DNA of 32,477 nucleotides, from the NCBI GenBank assembly GCA_017445315.1, contig JAFSUI010000009.1, positions 1 through 32,477 of the forward strand. Reading direction: 5' to 3'. Shown here piece by piece: positions 23,319-31,863 of this stretch; positions within the stretch are counted from its first letter, which is position 1, and every line of letters starts with the position of its first letter. Source of the DNA: Bacillota bacterium (GTDB taxonomy: Bacteria > Bacillota > Clostridia > Peptostreptococcales > Anaerovoracaceae). The notes below the pieces were generated by a model. That model was not told where the DNA came from, ran no database searches, and saw only the letters and a program-made list of their open reading frames with translations. The position numbers were made by a program, and so were the translations under genes.

Positions 23319-26300
23319 ATGTTTGAAAAGTTATCGGACCTTCCTGTAGCGGAGGTCCAGAACCAGCAGGTAGCAAAATGGAAAGAGGAAGACCTCCTAA
23401 GAAAATGCGTGGAGGAGAGAGATGGACGGCCCAAATGGGTATTCTATGAGGGACCTCCGACGGCTAACGGAATGCCGGGAATTCACCATGTAATGGCAAG
23501 AACCTTAAAAGACTCCGTCTGCCGCTATTGGACCATGAAGGGCTATCAGGTAAACAGAAAGGCCGGATGGGATACACACGGACTTCCTGTTGAAATTGAA
23601 GTTGAAAAGCAGCTCGGTATGAACGGCAAGCAGGATATCGAAAAATACGGTATCAAAGAGTTCAACCAGAAATGCCGCGAATCTGTATTTACATATACGG
23701 ACAAATGGCGTGAAATGACTGAGAGAATGGCTTATCTTGTTGATCTTGATAATCCATATATTACGCTTGATAACAATTATATTGAGTCCGGCTGGTGGAT
23801 ACTTAAGAAGTTCTTTGACGAAGGACTTATCTATGAAGGTCACAAGATTCTTCCCTATTGCCCGCGCTGTGGAACAGGACTTGCTTCTCACGAGGTTGCG
23901 CAAGGATATAAAGAAGTAAAGGTTATAACTCTAACCGTTAAGTTCAAGAAAAAGGGAACGGATAACGAATACTTCCTCGCATGGACCACGACCGCATGGA
24001 CTCTTGCATCAAATACTGCGCTCACAGTTGGTGCCGATATCGACTACGTAAAAGTTAAGATGCTTACGGGAGACGACGAGGGTAATTATTTCTATCTCGC
24101 AAAGGGTCTTGCGGACAAGATTCTCGGTGAAGGGAATTATGAAATCGTAGAAGAGATGAAGGGTAAAGACCTTGAGTATATGGAGTATGAGCCAATCATG
24201 CCATTCTTAAGAGAATCTCTCGGCAATGACGTAAAAGCCTTCTTTGTAACATGCATGGACTATGTATCAACTGAAGATGGTACCGGAATCGTCCATACTG
24301 CTCCTGCCTTTGGTGAAGACGACTATAACTGCGGAGTAAAATATGGACTTCCTGTATTCCAGCCTGTTGATGAAAGCGGTAAATATACAACGACTCCCTG
24401 GGTGGGTCGCTTCATAATGGAAGAAGGACTGGACGTAGATATAATCAAATGGCTCGGAGAAAAGGTCTTTGCAAAGCAGAAGATAGAGCATAACTATCCG
24501 CATTGCTGGCGCTGCGGAACGCCGCTTGTTTACTATGCAAGAAAGAGCTGGTATATCAAGATGAGCGCTCTTAAGGATCAGCTCGTTGCAAATAACAATA
24601 CCGTTAATTGGTATCCTGAATTTGTCGGCGAGAAGCGTTTTGGAAACTGGCTGGAAGAGGTTAAGGACTGGGCTATATCAAGATCCCGTTATTGGGGAAC
24701 TCCGATTCCAATCTGGCGATGCGACTGCGGAGAAATAGACTGCGTTGGAAGTAGGGCAGAACTCGCGGAGCGAGCAATTGAGGATATAGATGAGAGCATT
24801 GAACTACATAGACCTTATGTAGATGACGTTCATATCACTTGTCCAAAATGCGGAAAGCCAATGACTCGTATAACGGAAGTTATGGACTGCTGGTTTGATT
24901 CCGGCGCCATGCCTTTTGCCCAGTGGCATTATCCGTTTGAAAACAAAGAAGCTGTTGATAACGGAGAATTATTCCCGGCGGACTTTATCTGCGAAGGAAT
25001 AGATCAGACAAGAGGCTGGTTCTATTCACTGATGGCTATCTCCACATTTATCAAGGGTGCTGCACCATATAAGAATGTTCTTGTTAACGACCTCATTCTG
25101 GACAAAGACGGAAAGAAGATGAGTAAGTCCAGAGGAAATACCGTTAATCCGTTTGAACTCTTTGATAAATATGGTGCCGACGCGACAAGATGGTATTTGC
25201 TTTCTGTATCACCGGCATGGACTCCGACAAAGTTCGACGAGGAAGGTCTTAAGGATGTAGTTAGCAAATTCTTTGGTACATTCAAGAATGTATATAATTT
25301 CTTTGTCCTCTATGCCGATCAGGATAAGGTTGGAAAAGAAAGTATTGAGTCTCTCTTTGTACCTTATGAAGAAAGACCTGAACTCGACCGCTGGATTATA
25401 TCCAAATACAATAAGCTCGTAAGAGATGTAAGAGATAATATGGACGCTTACGATCATATGAAGACGGTTAGGGCACTTACGGAATTTGTAAGTGAAGATC
25501 TTTCTAACTGGTATATAAGACGTGCTCGCCGCCGCTATTATGGCTCAGAGATGACCGCTGACAAGAAGGCCGTTTATTCAACAACATACGAAGTACTTGT
25601 TGGAGTATCAAAACTTATGGCTCCGTTTGCGCCATTCCTCTCGGATGAGATCTATACAAAGCTTACAGGAGAGTACAGCGTCCACACAGCTTATCTTCCT
25701 GAGACGGTAGAGTCTCTGATTGACGAGCAGGTTGAAGAAAGAATGGACCTCGTAAGAACGCTTGTAACACTTGGACGTGGAACTCGTGAAAAGGAAAAGA
25801 TTAAGGTTAGACAGCCGCTCTCCGAGATTCTCGTTGACGGTAAGTACAAGGCTACAATAGAGGATCTTGTACCGCTTATCCAGGAAGAACTCAATGTAAA
25901 GAATGTGGTATTTGCCGACGACCTTGATACATATATGGACTTCAGCCTGAAGCCAAATTTCAAGGAGGCAGGTCCGGTTCTCGGCGGTAAGATAAAAGCA
26001 TTCGGACAGGCATTAAGCCAGGCCGATCCAAAGGTCTTTGTTTCCGAACTTGAGGCAAATGAAAAGGCTGTCCTTTCTCTGGATGGTGAAGAAACCGAAA
26101 TCACAAAGGATCTCGTAGATGTAAGAATCAGCGCAAAGGAAGGCTTTGCAGTTGCGATGGAGAATAATGTATTTACAATTCTCGATACGACTCTTACGGA
26201 TGAACTCATAAACGAGGGCTTTGCAAGAGAACTCATCTCCAAGGTACAGCAGCTGAGAAAACAGGAGAACTTTGATATGATGGATAGAATCTGTATCTAT

Positions 26301-26453
26301 GTTGATGCGGACGACGAAATCAAAAATGCGATTTCAATTCATGAGGCATATATCAAAGACGAGACACTTGCTGACGAGATAAAAGAAAAGCAAGGACTTG
26401 AAACCTATGATCTGAACGGTCATAAGACAGGAATCGCTGTAGAACGTAAATAG
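23319..26453 (+). CDS. ileS: Isoleucyl-tRNA synthetase, type 2
   Basis: This class I synthetase charges tRNA-Ile with isoleucine. It has 1044 residues. The ATP-binding HIGH equivalent is in NGMPGIHHVMART (GIHH at 54-57), and KMSKS is at 600-604. GWDTHGLPVE and CDCGEIDC are also present. Several C-x2-C knuckles (YCPRCGT, HCWRCGT, CPKCGKP) suggest bound zinc. Length and the GIHH form fit the type 2 group (eukaryote-like, also in Bacteroidetes and some Clostridia), not the shorter B. subtilis-type enzyme. Type 2 enzymes are generally poorly inhibited by mupirocin, so tolerance is inferred. SD GAAAGGGAG lies before ATG. Expression is controlled by the T-box leader. Confidence 0.97.
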   Translation: MFEKLSDLPVAEVQNQQVAKWKEEDLLRKCVEERDGRPKWVFYEGPPTANGMPGIHHVMARTLKDSVCRYWTMKGYQVNRKAGWDTHGLPVEIEVEKQLGMNGKQDIEKYGIKEFNQKCRESVFTYTDKWREMTERMAYLVDLDNPYITLDNNYIESGWWILKKFFDEGLIYEGHKILPYCPRCGTGLASHEVAQGYKEVKVITLTVKFKKKGTDNEYFLAWTTTAWTLASNTALTVGADIDYVKVKMLTGDDEGNYFYLAKGLADKILGEGNYEIVEEMKGKDLEYMEYEPIMPFLRESLGNDVKAFFVTCMDYVSTEDGTGIVHTAPAFGEDDYNCGVKYGLPVFQPVDESGKYTTTPWVGRFIMEEGLDVDIIKWLGEKVFAKQKIEHNYPHCWRCGTPLVYYARKSWYIKMSALKDQLVANNNTVNWYPEFVGEKRFGNWLEEVKDWAISRSRYWGTPIPIWRCDCGEIDCVGSRAELAERAIEDIDESIELHRPYVDDVHITCPKCGKPMTRITEVMDCWFDSGAMPFAQWHYPFENKEAVDNGELFPADFICEGIDQTRGWFYSLMAISTFIKGAAPYKNVLVNDLILDKDGKKMSKSRGNTVNPFELFDKYGADATRWYLLSVSPAWTPTKFDEEGLKDVVSKFFGTFKNVYNFFVLYADQDKVGKESIESLFVPYEERPELDRWIISKYNKLVRDVRDNMDAYDHMKTVRALTEFVSEDLSNWYIRRARRRYYGSEMTADKKAVYSTTYEVLVGVSKLMAPFAPFLSDEIYTKLTGEYSVHTAYLPETVESLIDEQVEERMDLVRTLVTLGRGTREKEKIKVRQPLSEILVDGKYKATIEDLVPLIQEELNVKNVVFADDLDTYMDFSLKPNFKEAGPVLGGKIKAFGQALSQADPKVFVSELEANEKAVLSLDGEETEITKDLVDVRISAKEGFAVAMENNVFTILDTTLTDELINEGFARELISKVQQLRKQENFDMMDRICIYVDADDEIKNAISIHEAYIKDETLADEIKEKQGLETYDLNGHKTGIAVERK

Positions 26454-26458
26454 AATTC

Positions 26459-27481
26459 ATGAATGATTTACGCAGTTTGACAATTGAAGAACTGGAAACG
26501 TTTATCAAGGAACTTGGTGAGCCTAAATATAGAGCTCACCAGGTTTTTTCGTGGATTCATAAGGGTGCGCATTTTGACGAAATGTTAAACCTTCCGAAAA
26601 CGCTTAGAAGTAAGCTGGCCGAAGTATCTCATATTGGGCGTCTTGAAATTTTAAACGTTCAGGAATCCAAGACTGATGGAACAAAGAAGTTTTTGTTCGG
26701 CCTGGAGGATGGAGATGCCGTGGAAGCAGTATTTATGAAGTATAAATACGGAAATTCTATCTGCATATCTTCACAGGCGGGATGCCGTATGGGTTGCAAG
26801 TTCTGCGCATCTACAAGAAATGGATTATCCAGAAATCTAACGGCAGGTGAGATGCTGTCTCAGGTCCTTGAAGCAATTAGCGAGACCGGTGAACCCATAG
26901 GTCATATTGTTGTCATGGGAACGGGCGAGCCATTTGATAACTATGAGAACCTTTCTAAATTTCTTAAACTAGTCCACTGTGAAGAAGGACTTAATATAAG
27001 CAATAGAAATATTACAGTATCTACTTGCGGTATCGTTCCAAAGATTTATGAGTTTTCAAAGGATCATCCAAAGGTAAATCTTGCGATTTCTCTTCATGCT
27101 GCCACAGATGAGAAGAGAAGCGCCATGATGCCAATAAACAATAAATATCCGATAGAGGAGATAATGAAGGCTGTTAAGCATTATACGGAGGAGAGTGGAA
27201 GGCGCATCACCTTTGAATATACGATGGTAAGTGGAGTAAACGATGGCGATGACGACCTGGCGCTCCTAAAAACGCTTCTCAAGGGAAAACTCTGCCATGT
27301 AAACCTTATACCGCTTAACAAGGTGGAAGGGACGGGATTTGACCCTGCGAGCAGGAAAAGGGCGGAGGAATTCTGTGCGCAGCTTGAAAATAGCGGTATT
27401 CCGGCCACTGTGAGAAGAGAACTTGGTTCTGATATAGACGCCGCTTGCGGTCAGCTCCGTCTAAAGTCAAAGGCCCGGTAA
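26459..27481 (+). CDS. rlmN: 23S rRNA (A2503-C2) / tRNA (A37-C2) methyltransferase RlmN
   Basis: This radical-SAM enzyme methylates C2 of A2503 in 23S rRNA and A37 of some tRNAs. It has 340 residues. The iron-sulfur cluster motif C-x3-C-x2-C is at Cys109, Cys113 and Cys116 (GCRMGCKFCAST). The second conserved reaction cysteine is Cys330 in DIDAACGQL near the C-terminus. It begins five bases after ileS with no clear SD, so translation is probably coupled to ileS. Having both cysteines near the expected places supports activity. RlmN is favoured over Cfr by the housekeeping context. Confidence 0.95.
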   Translation: MNDLRSLTIEELETFIKELGEPKYRAHQVFSWIHKGAHFDEMLNLPKTLRSKLAEVSHIGRLEILNVQESKTDGTKKFLFGLEDGDAVEAVFMKYKYGNSICISSQAGCRMGCKFCASTRNGLSRNLTAGEMLSQVLEAISETGEPIGHIVVMGTGEPFDNYENLSKFLKLVHCEEGLNISNRNITVSTCGIVPKIYEFSKDHPKVNLAISLHAATDEKRSAMMPINNKYPIEEIMKAVKHYTEESGRRITFEYTMVSGVNDGDDDLALLKTLLKGKLCHVNLIPLNKVEGTGFDPASRKRAEEFCAQLENSGIPATVRRELGSDIDAACGQLRLKSKAR

Positions 27482-27523
27482 AACGAGAAAATTGGCGGTT
27501 TAGACCGTATTGGGAATTTGACG

Positions 27524-27552
27524 TTGAACGGTAGAATGCCTTGTGGTAGAAT
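27524..27552 (+). promoter_or_regulatory. Probable promoter of the small P-loop gene
   Basis: TTGAAC (27524-27529), 17 bases, then TAGAAT (27547-27552). Expected start is near 27559, about 33 bases before the ATG. Confidence 0.6.
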
Positions 27553-27591
27553 ATTTGAAATAGATAATTAAAATTACGGAGGAATATTGCC

Positions 27592-28014
27592 ATGGTTAAA
27601 TTATTGATCGGACACAAAGGTACGGGCAAAACAAAGATGATGGTTGAGATGGCCAACGAGGAAGTGCAGAATAGCCACGGAAGCATAATTTTTATCAACA
27701 AGAACGCTCGCCTTATGTACGATTTGAAATACAGAATTAGAGTCGTATGCATGGAGGACTTTGAGCACATCACAAACAGCGATGAGTATATCGGGTTCAT
27801 CTATGGAATTATTAGTTCCGATCATGATATTGAAACGATTTATATAGATAGCATCCTGAAGCACGCAGACTTCACCCTGGGAGATCTTCCCGAGTTCCTA
27901 ACAAGACTCAAGAATATCTCCAAGAACTACGGAATGGACTTTGTGGTAAGCCTTTCCGCAGAGCAAGAAGAAATGATTGGTGTTGACTTCAGCGATTACG
28001 AAATCGTAAATTAA
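27592..28014 (+). CDS. Small P-loop NTP-binding protein, function unknown
   Basis: This 140-residue protein opens almost at once with a Walker A motif, GHKGTGKT (residues 7-14). TIYIDSIL near 83-90 may be a Walker B strand, though it has only one acidic residue. No signal peptide or membrane segment is seen. Similar short P-loop proteins of Clostridia are sometimes labelled PilT-like, but I see no PilT domain here and would not use that name. SD GGAGGA lies before the ATG. It has its own promoter and ends before a strong hairpin, so it is probably monocistronic. Function is unknown. Confidence 0.75.
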   Translation: MVKLLIGHKGTGKTKMMVEMANEEVQNSHGSIIFINKNARLMYDLKYRIRVVCMEDFEHITNSDEYIGFIYGIISSDHDIETIYIDSILKHADFTLGDLPEFLTRLKNISKNYGMDFVVSLSAEQEEMIGVDFSDYEIVN

Positions 28015-28036
28015 CGAATTGTCTATGAATTACAAA

Positions 28037-28068
28037 AGCCGGCTTCCCAAATAGGGAGCCGGCTCTTT
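28037..28068. terminator. Strong hairpin between convergent genes, probable bidirectional terminator
   Basis: AGCCGGCT and CCC (28037-28048) pair with GGGAGCCGGCT (28054-28064), an 11-bp GC-rich stem with one bulged T and an AAATA loop. CTTTATA follows on the plus strand, and TTTTG follows on the minus strand. It can serve both the P-loop gene and the DUF885 gene. Confidence 0.8.
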
Positions 28069-28079
28069 ATACTACTTCT

Positions 28080-29993
28080 TTACATATTTTCGCTTATATA
28101 CTCTGCGACAGACTTCTCGATAATTGAGAAGGGTACTGCACCCGGTTTTAATAGTGCAGTGTTGAAATCCAAAGCGCTAAACTTTGATCCGAGCTGATCC
28201 TCTGCATTGTCTCTGATATCGGCTATTCTGAGGTAACCATATCCATAGGAGGCATATGTGCAAGGCGTGCAACGCAGATAATCAAAGATTTCCTGTGCAC
28301 CCGCATCATCGACACTGTATCCGATATCGGTGAAGAATTTCTTGGTTCTTTCCTTGTCCCAGCCATAATAGTTAATTCCTATATCTGCTAAGGTGTAGTC
28401 TGCATATGAAAGCGCTGTAGATATTCTTATAAGCTCTTTAAATCCCATCTTTACATCAGTGAGATAGTTTAGTGACTCAAGCTCTGCATATACAGCATAG
28501 CCTTCTATAAAGGCATTTATGCCAAGAGTCTTTATATAATTTGAGTCAATATTGTTATAGAGATATGCATAGTGATACATATGTCCGGGGAATCCTTCGT
28601 GGGATACGGTTATATATGTATCTAATGATTCAACATCTCTGCCGGATGGTTCTACGCGCATCTGTTGAATTCTATCGCCGTCAAGAGGCGGAATAAGGAA
28701 GTATGCAGCTATATTCTTTTCTGCAAGCTTTTCCTCGGGGTCAGCATCCTCTATATGATAACTAAGATTCTTTACCTCAGGGTGATCCTGAAGCAGGGCG
28801 GTTTTGTTTGCTTCGAGGATTTCCTCATATGATTTAAACCCGCTTGATGGTTCATTATCTCCGTAATACGCATCAACCTCGTCGGGGTATTTGCTATAAA
28901 CGCGGAACAGATCTGAAAGCAGTGTGTCATTTTTCTCTTCGAGATAGCTGTTGATATCCTCAATTGAGTCAAGCGTACCCGTTGTGTACATCATATTTGC
29001 TTCAAAATATTCTTTTCCGTGAGGGAAGGAAGCAAAACCTTGAGTATTGTTATATCCGCCGCGCATGGATTCCATAGCGTCGATTATCTTCTGGAATGAA
29101 GGCAGGTAAGCATCTTTGAAAGCAGTTGTAATTCCATTCTTGTACTCATCCTTTAGGGACTGTTCTATCTCAAGCTTATCCACCTTTTCAAGGAGTTTCA
29201 GAAGAACAGAACTTTCCATACCCTTGTCTAGAACGTCCTTGCATCCCTCTATAACAACATCAAAGTTAGTCATGAGGAGCTCTCTCTTCTGCTGCTCTTT
29301 TGCATATTCTATGGTGCTATCAACATATGCAGGGATAGAATTAATCAAGGTGACCATATTCTTTGCATCTGTTTCGTGCCTAATATCCCATGTTGAGAGA
29401 TAGCTTACAAGGTTTGCGTCCAGACTGTTTGGAGGTGCAAAGAACTGCTGATAAAAGTCAAACTTCTCGTCGCTAAGCCTTTTTACGATAGTGATTTCCC
29501 ATTGCATTGCATCGTATTCAATTTGCTGCTCCGGTGTGAGAAGGCCTCTGTTGAATGCTGCGAATTCATTTCCGAGCTCTTCATATGCTTCTCTGTTATC
29601 ATTATAGTCGGCTTCCGTAGGGGCAAGACCAAAGCCAATCTCTACGTTGGACATATCTATTCCAGCATCTTCGGGATTAATATAGTAAATATGCGTGGAA
29701 AGATAGCTACTCTCAATAGATTCCTTGAAGGATTTATCCATAAAGGTGGCAAATTTTTCTTGCTCGGCTTTTTTATCTTCCTCGGAAACATTGGCGCTTC
29801 CGTCATCATCTCTTTTAGTGGCTGGCTTTACGCTTTCACCTTCTAGTTCACCAGTTTCCGAAATCTCCTGACCAGGGTCTGATTGAGGAGGGGTGACTGG
29901 CTGGGAAGTAATAAAACAGCCCGCTAGACTAGTTGACATAATGACAACTATCGCCAAAATCAATACTTTTTTAATTAGTCTTCCTTCTTTCAT
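28080..29993 (-). CDS. DUF885 family lipoprotein, putative metallopeptidase
   Basis: This 637-residue extracytoplasmic protein has a signal peptide ending in the lipobox TSLAGC, with Cys26 as lipid anchor. A low-complexity Pro/Ser/Glu region follows to about residue 70. The DUF885 hallmark HEGFPGH lies at 465-471 (a variant of the HExxH zinc site), with a further ENPFIEGYAVY-like segment, here NAFIEGYAVYAELE, supplying a likely third ligand. Members are thought to be carboxypeptidase-like metallopeptidases, and the substrate here is unknown. The gene stands alone between a bidirectional terminator and a divergent Nudix gene. Weak SD AAAAGG precedes the ATG. Confidence 0.88.
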   Translation of the reverse strand: MKEGRLIKKVLILAIVVIMSTSLAGCFITSQPVTPPQSDPGQEISETGELEGESVKPATKRDDDGSANVSEEDKKAEQEKFATFMDKSFKESIESSYLSTHIYYINPEDAGIDMSNVEIGFGLAPTEADYNDNREAYEELGNEFAAFNRGLLTPEQQIEYDAMQWEITIVKRLSDEKFDFYQQFFAPPNSLDANLVSYLSTWDIRHETDAKNMVTLINSIPAYVDSTIEYAKEQQKRELLMTNFDVVIEGCKDVLDKGMESSVLLKLLEKVDKLEIEQSLKDEYKNGITTAFKDAYLPSFQKIIDAMESMRGGYNNTQGFASFPHGKEYFEANMMYTTGTLDSIEDINSYLEEKNDTLLSDLFRVYSKYPDEVDAYYGDNEPSSGFKSYEEILEANKTALLQDHPEVKNLSYHIEDADPEEKLAEKNIAAYFLIPPLDGDRIQQMRVEPSGRDVESLDTYITVSHEGFPGHMYHYAYLYNNIDSNYIKTLGINAFIEGYAVYAELESLNYLTDVKMGFKELIRISTALSYADYTLADIGINYYGWDKERTKKFFTDIGYSVDDAGAQEIFDYLRCTPCTYASYGYGYLRIADIRDNAEDQLGSKFSALDFNTALLKPGAVPFSIIEKSVAEYISENM

Positions 29994-30035
29994 GTAATAT
30001 TACCTTTTCATATATAACTATAAAATACTTTGACT

Positions 30036-30041
30036 ATTATA
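30036..30041 (-). promoter_or_regulatory. Consensus -10 element for the DUF885 gene
   Basis: On the minus strand this reads TATAAT, about 43 bases before the start codon. The matching -35 is poor (ATTATT or similar at 16-17 bases), so only the -10 is called. Confidence 0.45.
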
Positions 30042-30083
30042 CCTCAAGATATGCTCCAATAATATGAATTTTTTCTTACACTA

Positions 30084-30092
30084 TGGTAAAAT
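30084..30092 (+). promoter_or_regulatory. Extended -10 promoter close to the Nudix start codon
   Basis: TGG-TAAAAT (30084-30092) is an extended -10 with no good -35. A start point near 30099 would leave only about five bases before the ATG at 30104, and no SD is present. Confidence 0.5.
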
Positions 30093-30103
30093 ATAAATGA
30101 ATT

Positions 30104-30754
30104 ATGAGTATTAAATTGCATGATATAAGTGAATATTTTGAACTCAACAGCGGAAAGCCTATCGGTATAAATAGGTCCTATTCTGTTTTGATGCCTTTTC
30201 TTGAAAAGGATGGAAAGGTATTTTTGCTTTTGGAAAAAAGAGCGAGCGATATGGAGGATGCACCCGGCGAGATTTGTTTTCCCGGAGGCCAGATGGAGGA
30301 GGGAGAAAGTCCTACACGGACGGCTATAAGGGAAACCGAGGAAGAACTGGGAATAGGTAGGGAAAGAATAGAAATAATCGGTGACCCGAGTGTTCTCTAT
30401 ACCATTTCTTCTTCTGTGATACATGTAGTTCCGGGAATTGTAGATTGCGACCTGGATAAAGACGTAACGCTTAACCCTTCGGAGGTAGAAGAAGTATTCC
30501 TTGCGCCTCTAGATTTTTTTGTTTCAAATCCACCGTATATTCATAAGAGCATATTAGAGGCCGACAGGACTGATTTTCCCTATGAACTCGCAGGAATAGA
30601 CGAAAGCTACCCATGGGCAAAGGGAAGAGCGGAGGTCCCTGTATATAATGCGCTCCCCGATGGTAAAATCGTATGGGGACTCACCGCAAATATAATCAGG
30701 CATTTTGTTATGGATTTATTAAGCCAAGTAGAAGGCTCTTCGTCGGAGGAATAA
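30104..30754 (+). CDS. Nudix hydrolase, CoA pyrophosphatase-like
   Basis: This 216-residue hydrolase splits a nucleoside diphosphate linked to another group. The Nudix box spans 62-84, with Gly62, Glu68, Arg76-Glu77, Glu80-Glu81 and Gly83 in the right spacing (the hydrophobic position after RE is Thr78). Upstream, LLLEKRASDMEDAPGEICFP resembles the extra motif of the CoA pyrophosphatase group (NudL/YeaB), so coenzyme A or a derivative is the likely substrate. There is no SD upstream of the ATG, and the promoter lies very close. The stop is three bases before mnmA, so the two are probably co-transcribed. Confidence 0.88.
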   Translation: MSIKLHDISEYFELNSGKPIGINRSYSVLMPFLEKDGKVFLLLEKRASDMEDAPGEICFPGGQMEEGESPTRTAIRETEEELGIGRERIEIIGDPSVLYTISSSVIHVVPGIVDCDLDKDVTLNPSEVEEVFLAPLDFFVSNPPYIHKSILEADRTDFPYELAGIDESYPWAKGRAEVPVYNALPDGKIVWGLTANIIRHFVMDLLSQVEGSSSEE

Positions 30755-30757
30755 TAG

Positions 30758-31852
30758 ATGGCCGAATCAAATGGCAAAAAAGCGATGATTGCAATGAGTG
30801 GAGGCGTGGATAGTTCCGTCGCTGCTTTTCTGATTAAGGACCGTGGCTATGAGACTATAGGCGTCACCATGAAACTCTTTGACGATAATCTTATAGGGAA
30901 AGAAATCGATAGTTCATGCTGCAGCCTCTCAGATGTGGAGGATGCGCGTTTTGTTGCAAATAGACTTGGGATTAATCATTATGTGTTCAATTTCCAGGAT
31001 GATTTTAAGTCCTGCGTTGTAGATAGATTTGTTAATGCATATGAGCTCGGGTTAACACCAAACCCATGTATTGATTGTAATAGATATATCAAGTTTAAAC
31101 GCCTTCTTGCTAGAGCCAAGGAACTTGAGCAGGACTATGTGGTGACCGGTCATTATGTGAGACTAAAAGAGGATTCAGCAGGAAGGTTTTTACTGATGCG
31201 CGGACTTGATAGGTCAAAGGATCAGAGCTATGTTCTATATTCTCTTACTCAGGAAGAGCTTGCACACACTCTCTTTCCGCTCGGCGAACTCACAAAGGAA
31301 GAGACAAGAGCGATAGCCGAGAAGCAAGGATTTCTGAATGCAAAAAAGAAGGATAGCCAGGATATATGCTTTGTTCCGGATGGAGACTATGAAAACTTTA
31401 TTCGTACATATACCGGAAAGATCTATCCTGAGGGTGATTTCGTTTCTACTGATGGAACTGTCCTTGGAACGCATAAAGGGATGGTAAATTATACGATAGG
31501 TCAGAGGAAGGGACTAGGTCTTGCGCTTCCGGAACCGCTATACGTAAAATCGCTTGATTTGGAAAACAATAGAGTAATCCTTGCGAGAAATGATGAACTC
31601 TTTAGTAAGCGAGCAAGGGTGAAGGATCTTAATTGGATTTCTATTGATTCACCGGATGGCGATATCAAATGTACGGCAAAGGTAAGGTATAGCCAAGTTG
31701 ACCACGAGGCAAGGATTATCCCGGTCTCAGGTAGCGAGGTGATAATAGAGTTTGACGAGCCCGAAAGAGCGATAACTCCGGGGCAGGCAGCTGTTTTCTA
31801 TGACGGAGATATAGTTATAGGTGGCGGAACTATAGTTTCGGCACTTGATTGA
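30758..31852 (+). CDS. mnmA: tRNA-specific 2-thiouridylase MnmA
   Basis: MnmA adds sulfur to U34 of tRNA-Lys, -Glu and -Gln, using ATP to activate the uridine. It has 364 residues, the usual size. The PP-loop SGGVDSS is at 14-20. The catalytic cysteines are Cys104 (in NPCIDCN) and Cys204 (SQDICFVPDGDY). The tail segment NYTIGQRKGLGLA and the C-terminal beta-barrel fit the family. SD GGAGGA lies nine bases before ATG. The sulfur donor (a IscS-type desulfurase) is not in the window. Confidence 0.97.
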   Translation: MAESNGKKAMIAMSGGVDSSVAAFLIKDRGYETIGVTMKLFDDNLIGKEIDSSCCSLSDVEDARFVANRLGINHYVFNFQDDFKSCVVDRFVNAYELGLTPNPCIDCNRYIKFKRLLARAKELEQDYVVTGHYVRLKEDSAGRFLLMRGLDRSKDQSYVLYSLTQEELAHTLFPLGELTKEETRAIAEKQGFLNAKKKDSQDICFVPDGDYENFIRTYTGKIYPEGDFVSTDGTVLGTHKGMVNYTIGQRKGLGLALPEPLYVKSLDLENNRVILARNDELFSKRARVKDLNWISIDSPDGDIKCTAKVRYSQVDHEARIIPVSGSEVIIEFDEPERAITPGQAAVFYDGDIVIGGGTIVSALD

Positions 31853-31863
31853 TAGGAGTAGGT

